Origin: a bacterium
GTDB lineage: Bacteria; Patescibacteriota; Saccharimonadia; Saccharimonadales; Saccharimonadaceae
Length of the DNA: 8,347 bases
NCBI GenBank assembly: GCA_020626475.1
Contig: JAHKZT010000027.1
Coordinates: 1 to 8,347, forward strand
Reading direction: 5' to 3'
Part shown: positions 5,208 through 8,347 of the stretch, in pieces
How positions within the stretch are numbered: position 1 is the stretch's first letter
How the letters are laid out: each line of letters starts with the position of its first letter
Program-made: the position numbers and the translations under genes
The notes under the pieces: model-generated
The model's input: only the letters and a program-made list of their open reading frames with translations
What the model was told of the DNA's origin: nothing
Database searches by the model: none

Positions 5208-5213
5208 TATAAT
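5208..5213 (+). promoter_or_regulatory. -10 element of the membrane protein gene
   Basis: A perfect TATAAT, with transcription predicted near 5220 and a leader of about 23 bases to ATG 5243. No good -35 can be seen: the expected region lies inside the thrS terminator hairpin. The promoter would need an activator, a TATATAAT-type strong -10, or readthrough from thrS. Confidence 0.6.
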
Positions 5214-5242
5214 AACGCTAAAGCTTAATAGGAGATTAGGAA

Positions 5243-6199
5243 ATGGAACGAGGGGAGTTTGAGCAGGGGTCAATAGAGGCTCGACCGTCGGTCGTATATA
5301 AGAGAAAGAGCAGCAAGGGCTTGCTCGTATCGACGATTTTGTTTGCGCTGATTGCGGTGGCACTTGGCGTTTGTTTGGCGATTACTCTAATGCAAAAGGG
5401 CAATGATAAGACAAGTAACGGCGCGAAGAGCGATAAAGAAGTTGTTGTTGACTCCAAGGATAGAAGCGATACTGATTCAGAAAAGAAGATTCTTGCCATT
5501 GTGACAGAAGCCGCCGAAGCGTTCAGGACTGCAACAGCGGGCGATTATGGACATTACGAGGCAATTAAGGTATATGATACTGGTTTCGCATTTCCGATTG
5601 GCGATGGCATAACTGCACCATCAAATCATTCGTACGGTCTTATCTCTGGAGGCGAAGGATTAGAAGGGGTTCAAAAGAATATTCTGAGTGCTAAAACAAA
5701 AATTTTAGCAGGGATCTCTAAGGTTTTGTCTAAATATGGCATTAAGAAAATCGAAGAACCTGCTGGGCTTTTGAACTGGGGTAATGAGCCTGATTCATAT
5801 GCGTGGTATAAGGGCGGTAATATTTACTGTCATGCCTCGACATATTATGGTTTTGACTTTGCGTGTGCGGATGAAGGATGGATTTCTGCCGAAAATAAAG
5901 AGTTGATACTCAAGTTAGCCGAAGCGTATAAGAAAAAAGAGAATAAAGATGTTGGCTATCTTGGAGTAGATGCGAAGGATATAGCGACATCGTCGAATGG
6001 TAAATATGAGAGAGTTGAGGCTGAGGAAGAAGATGCAGTGGCTTCATTCTATCGTAAAAAGGGTGACGAGAATTGGACGTACTTTACGTCGAGACAAGCG
6101 GGGCCGTATTGCCAAGAGTTTAATACTGCCGAGCTGAAAGAGGCTTATGCTGGCGAAAAATGCTATGACTCTAAAGGCAATGAAAGTGTAGTGAAGTAG
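5243..6199 (+). CDS. Single-pass membrane-anchored extracellular protein, unknown family
   Basis: A 318-aa protein I do not recognise. Residues 1-25 are a short, basic cytoplasmic head ending in YKRKSSK. Residues 26-50 are a strong transmembrane helix (LLVSTILFALIAVALGVCLAITLM), and the rest should lie outside. A charged linker (51-82, rich in K, D and S) leads to a globular domain from about 83 to 318. That domain has four cysteines (C196, C208, C290, C307), likely two disulfides, and aromatic-rich segments (YAWYKGGNIYCHAS, YYGFDFACADEGW). There is no lipobox. The signal anchor has no cleavage motif, so the protein probably remains attached. The start is supported by AGGAG (5230-5234) eight bases upstream. 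The gene is a single unit between two terminators. Possible roles are surface binding or envelope function; none can be assigned from sequence. Confidence 0.82.
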   Translation: MERGEFEQGSIEARPSVVYKRKSSKGLLVSTILFALIAVALGVCLAITLMQKGNDKTSNGAKSDKEVVVDSKDRSDTDSEKKILAIVTEAAEAFRTATAGDYGHYEAIKVYDTGFAFPIGDGITAPSNHSYGLISGGEGLEGVQKNILSAKTKILAGISKVLSKYGIKKIEEPAGLLNWGNEPDSYAWYKGGNIYCHASTYYGFDFACADEGWISAENKELILKLAEAYKKKENKDVGYLGVDAKDIATSSNGKYERVEAEEEDAVASFYRKKGDENWTYFTSRQAGPYCQEFNTAELKEAYAGEKCYDSKGNESVVK

Positions 6200-6210
6200 G
6201 TCTTTATAAG

Positions 6211-6237
6211 AAGAGGCGTGTATTGGCGCCTCTTTTT
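6211..6237 (+). terminator. Terminator of the membrane protein gene
   Basis: AAGAGGCG (6211-6218) pairs with CGCCTCTT (6227-6234) around TGTATTGG, and a T-run reaches 6237. It begins 12 bases after the stop codon. The promoter of the helicase gene starts two bases later, and any -35 for that gene falls in this loop. Confidence 0.9.
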
Positions 6238-6239
6238 GG

Positions 6240-6248
6240 TGGTAAAAT
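6240..6248 (+). promoter_or_regulatory. Extended -10 promoter of the helicase gene, placed for a leaderless mRNA
   Basis: TGG followed by TAAAAT (6243-6248), the same extended -10 as at thrS. No real -35 is visible (only TTGG in the terminator loop). ATG 6255 follows six bases after the -10, exactly as at the MazG-like gene, and there is no SD, so the transcript probably begins at the start codon. Confidence 0.68.
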
Positions 6249-6254
6249 AGATGC

Positions 6255-8207
6255 ATGGCCAATGTTTTGGAGGGTTTGAATTCCGCGCAACAAGAAGCTG
6301 TTCGGACGGTGTCTGGACCAGTATTGATTTTGGCGGGCGCAGGCTCTGGCAAAACAAAAACTTTGACGCATAGAATAGCGGCGTTGATTGAGGGTGGAGT
6401 ACTGCCGCATGAGATTTTGGCGCTGACTTTTACGAATAAGGCGGCGCGTGAGATGCGTGAGCGCTTGGCATATCTGCTGGGGCGCGAAAATTCTTTTAGC
6501 TTTATGCCTTGGATGGGGACTTTTCACTCGATTTGTGTAAAAATTCTACGCATCGAGGCGGAGAATGTCGGTCTTGATAAGAGTTTCGTGATTTATGATA
6601 CTGACGACCGTTTGGCGCTAATTAAGCGCGCGATGAAAGAGTTGCAGATTAACGATAAGAATGTGAAACCGAAAGCGGTTGAGGCCTATATTTCGAAGGC
6701 AAAGAATGAAGGTCGTATGCCAGATGAGATGCTGGCGGACGCATATTATTCAAATCAGCAGCAGATGGCGCGCGTCTATGAGCGCTACGAAGATATGCGC
6801 AAAAAGGCGGACGCGGTTGATTTTGATGATTTGTTGCTTTATGTGGCGCGTTTATTGCGCGAGCGTAAAGATATTCGCGATAAATGGCAAAATCGCTTTA
6901 AACACATCCTAATCGACGAGTATCAGGACACGAACCGTATTCAGTATCAGATAGTGAAGTTGTTGGTTAATGAGGAGCGTAATATTTGTTGTGTTGGTGA
7001 TGACTGGCAGTCGATTTATTCCTGGCGTGGGGCGGATTTTACGAATATTTTGAACTTTGAACGTGATTTTCCTGGAGCGAAAGTAATCAAACTCGAGCAA
7101 AATTACCGTTCGACGCAGAATATTTTGGACGCAGCGCAAAAAGTGATTACAAAAAATACTCAACGTAGCGATAAGGAGTTGTTTACGAAGGCGGGGAAAG
7201 GTGCGCCGATTACGATTCAGCAGGCGCGCGACGAACAGGATGAGGCAAAATGGGTCGCTTCGACGATTCGCAAAATGCGTCGCCCGCTGTCTGATTTCGC
7301 AGTTTTGTATCGCACGAATGCACAGTCGCAGGCTTTTGAGCGTGCGTTCATGGACTATAGGATTCCGTACAAGCTCGTTGGTGGGGTACGTTTCTATGAT
7401 CGTAAAGAGATTCGCGATATCGTGGCATATTTACATTTGATTGTGAATCCGCGCGATATTATTTCATTGACGCGCATAATTAATGTGCCAGCGCGTGGAA
7501 TTGGCGAGAAGTCTATTCAGAAGATTTTGTCTGGCGATCTTGAGGGGCTAACGGCAAAGACGCGTAATGCTTATGAGAAATTTGTTGATGTGTTGGCGCA
7601 CTTGCGTGAGCAAAATGCGGCAGGCGTGGCGCCGGCAGAGATAATTGAGGATTTGTTGCGCAAGATTGATTATCGAGGTTATTTGAATGATGGCGATAAG
7701 CTAAAAGCGGAAGAGCGCAATGAGAACTTGACGGTGCTCGTGGGCGAAGCGGGGCAGTATGAGACCCTGGATGAGTTTCTTGCGGATGCAGCTTTGATGT
7801 CGTCGGCTGATGAGAGTGCGGGTGAAGATGCGGTAACTCTGATGACGCTTCATGCGGCAAAAGGTTTGGAGTTTCCGGTTGTCTTCTTGGTTGGTCTAGA
7901 AGAAGGCTTGTTGCCGCACGTACGATCGATGGATGAGTCGGTAGAGGACGTGGAAGAAGAGCGTCGCTTAGCTTATGTCGGGATGACGCGAGCAATGCAA
8001 GAATTGTTTTTGACCTATGCGAATTCGCGCTTTATGTTTGGCGGGAGAAATTACAACTTCCCATCAAGATTTTTGCAGGATTTGGGCTACAATCCGTATG
8101 GCGGCTCGTCGGCATTGACGGATTTTGGCAGTGATTTTGGGGCGGATGATTTTGGCGAGGATTACGACGACGATCCATTTCCGGATGATCTTCCTGTTTA
8201 TGATTGA
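6255..8207 (+). CDS. uvrD: UvrD/PcrA-family superfamily 1A DNA helicase
   Basis: A 650-aa ATP-dependent 3'-5' DNA helicase/translocase acting in repair and replication-conflict clearance. Motifs in order: Q-motif LNSAQQEAV (8-16); Walker A AGAGSGKT (27-34); Ia TFTNKAAREM (58-67); Ib GTFHSI (88-93); Walker B DEYQDT (221-226); III GDDWQSIYSWRGAD (248-261); IV NYRS (283-286); V LMTLHAAKGLEFPVVF (529-544); VI ERRLAYVGMTRA (569-580). The family's autoregulatory 2B region lies between about 370 and 525. The protein is about 70 residues shorter than classical PcrA/UvrD; after PSRFL (603-607) the usual C-terminal extension is replaced by a short acidic tail with repeated DFG. ATG 6255 has no SD and sits six bases after an extended -10, suggesting a leaderless start. 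No terminator is visible after the TGA, whose bases form part of the rpsF -35. Confidence 0.96.
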   Translation: MANVLEGLNSAQQEAVRTVSGPVLILAGAGSGKTKTLTHRIAALIEGGVLPHEILALTFTNKAAREMRERLAYLLGRENSFSFMPWMGTFHSICVKILRIEAENVGLDKSFVIYDTDDRLALIKRAMKELQINDKNVKPKAVEAYISKAKNEGRMPDEMLADAYYSNQQQMARVYERYEDMRKKADAVDFDDLLLYVARLLRERKDIRDKWQNRFKHILIDEYQDTNRIQYQIVKLLVNEERNICCVGDDWQSIYSWRGADFTNILNFERDFPGAKVIKLEQNYRSTQNILDAAQKVITKNTQRSDKELFTKAGKGAPITIQQARDEQDEAKWVASTIRKMRRPLSDFAVLYRTNAQSQAFERAFMDYRIPYKLVGGVRFYDRKEIRDIVAYLHLIVNPRDIISLTRIINVPARGIGEKSIQKILSGDLEGLTAKTRNAYEKFVDVLAHLREQNAAGVAPAEIIEDLLRKIDYRGYLNDGDKLKAEERNENLTVLVGEAGQYETLDEFLADAALMSSADESAGEDAVTLMTLHAAKGLEFPVVFLVGLEEGLLPHVRSMDESVEDVEEERRLAYVGMTRAMQELFLTYANSRFMFGGRNYNFPSRFLQDLGYNPYGGSSALTDFGSDFGADDFGEDYDDDPFPDDLPVYD

Positions 8208-8232
8208 TTTCCACCTCTGATTGTGGTATCAT
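8204..8232 (+). promoter_or_regulatory. rpsF promoter overlapping the helicase stop codon
   Basis: TTGATT (8204-8209), a 17-base spacer, then TGG and TATCAT (8227-8232), an extended -10. The -35 includes the TGA stop (8205-8207) of the helicase gene. The predicted start is near 8239, giving a leader of about 70 bases. Confidence 0.7.
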
Positions 8233-8238
8233 TATTCC

Positions 8239-8308
8239 AATATTAGCTCAGCAGAAGGTGACTCTACAGAGAGAATAACATGCTTCTGCTTTAACCAAAG
8301 GAGTGTTC
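8239..8308 (+). promoter_or_regulatory. rpsF 5' leader with long hairpin
   Basis: AGCAGAAG (8250-8257) pairs with CTTCTGCT (8283-8290), an eight-pair stem enclosing 25 bases with a possible inner CTCT/AGAG pairing. A tiny frame, ATG CTT CTG CTT TAA (8280-8294), covers the 3' arm. The SD AAAGGAG (8297-8303) follows at once. The position suits translational control of the ribosomal protein operon, but the CCG-type bulge of the known S6:S18 motif is not seen. Confidence 0.5.
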
Positions 8309-8347
8309 ATGAGAGAATACGAATTAACCGTTCTCGTTCATCCTGAT
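8309..8347 (+). CDS. rpsF: Ribosomal protein S6, N-terminal fragment (cut by right window edge)
   Basis: Thirteen codons, MREYELTVLVHPD, match the conserved first beta strand of bS6, a small-subunit protein that binds 16S rRNA together with S18. ATG 8309 is preceded by AAAGGAG at five bases. In most bacteria rpsF leads an operon with ssb and rpsR; that part is outside the window. The call rests on a short but characteristic N-terminus together with a structured leader. Confidence 0.85.
   Translation, partial: MREYELTVLVHPD

Noticed and set aside
5360..5380. Lipoprotein signal around C44 of the membrane protein
   Set aside because: The residues before the cysteine are LGV, with Val at -1 where Gly, Ala or Ser is expected, and the cysteine lies in the middle of the transmembrane helix.
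7513..7995. Long antisense open frame inside the helicase gene (160 codons)
   Set aside because: Its translation is a Pro/His/Ser-rich mixture typical of reading a GC-skewed coding strand backwards; the plus-strand helicase motifs cover the region.
8211..8226. Terminator after the helicase gene (CCAC/GTGG)
   Set aside because: Only four pairs, no T-run, and it lies in the rpsF promoter spacer.
1..8347. Alternative genetic code (UGA or UAG recoded), as in some CPR groups
   Set aside because: Every long gene runs to full family length under the standard code. UGA ends the helicase at a sensible place, and UAG ends thrS, the MazG-like gene and the membrane gene.
1..8347. CRISPR array, insertion sequence, att site or prophage remnant
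   Set aside because: No spaced direct repeats, terminal inverted repeats, transposase or integrase motifs were found. The only inverted repeats are terminators and leader hairpins.

Overview
The window reads as compact bacterial chromosome of about 45% GC using the standard code (stops seen: TAA, TAG and TGA). I infer a member of the Patescibacteria/CPR, possibly Saccharibacteria-like. The reasons are a threonyl-tRNA synthetase without a TGS domain, a compact UvrD/PcrA helicase with an acidic tail, very small intergenic spaces, mRNAs that look leaderless, and a small cell-surface gene set. No phage, IS, CRISPR or other mobile element is visible.

Layout from left to right. (1) 1-250, minus strand: the N-terminus of a secreted, beta-helix-like surface protein that runs off the left edge. 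(2) 324-1106, minus: a Cof-type HAD hydrolase whose stop codon lies in the loop of its own terminator. (3) 1177-1479, plus: a 100-aa MazG-like nucleotide pyrophosphohydrolase, apparently leaderless and divergent from the HAD gene. (4) 1489-1791, plus: a small unknown gene directly behind it, split by one in-frame UAG. (5) 1815-1891, minus: tRNA-Val(UAC), with its own promoter and terminator. (6) 1948-3216, minus: a DUF1704/MATCAP-like zinc metallopeptidase. (7) 3408-5159, plus: thrS, divergent from the peptidase. (8) 5243-6199, plus: a membrane-anchored extracellular protein of unknown function. (9) 6255-8207, plus: a UvrD/PcrA helicase, apparently leaderless. (10) 8309 to the right edge, plus: the start of rpsF (ribosomal protein S6).

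Most genes form single-gene transcription units. Nearly every unit has a visible sigma70-type promoter, often with an extended -10 (TGN before the hexamer), and five intrinsic terminators are visible. In four places a terminator is packed directly against, or overlaps, the next promoter. The genes do not form one pathway. They are housekeeping functions (translation, DNA repair, nucleotide and phosphate clean-up) mixed with envelope or surface genes and one unusual peptidase.

The observations most worth a second look are the UAG-interrupted small gene behind mazG, the DUF1704 peptidase with its structured leader, the two leaderless-type starts, the terminator/promoter fusions, the secreted gene whose best Shine-Dalgarno points at an AUA codon, and the acidic DFG-repeat tail of the helicase. 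I do not see a clearly new multi-gene defence or mobile system here.
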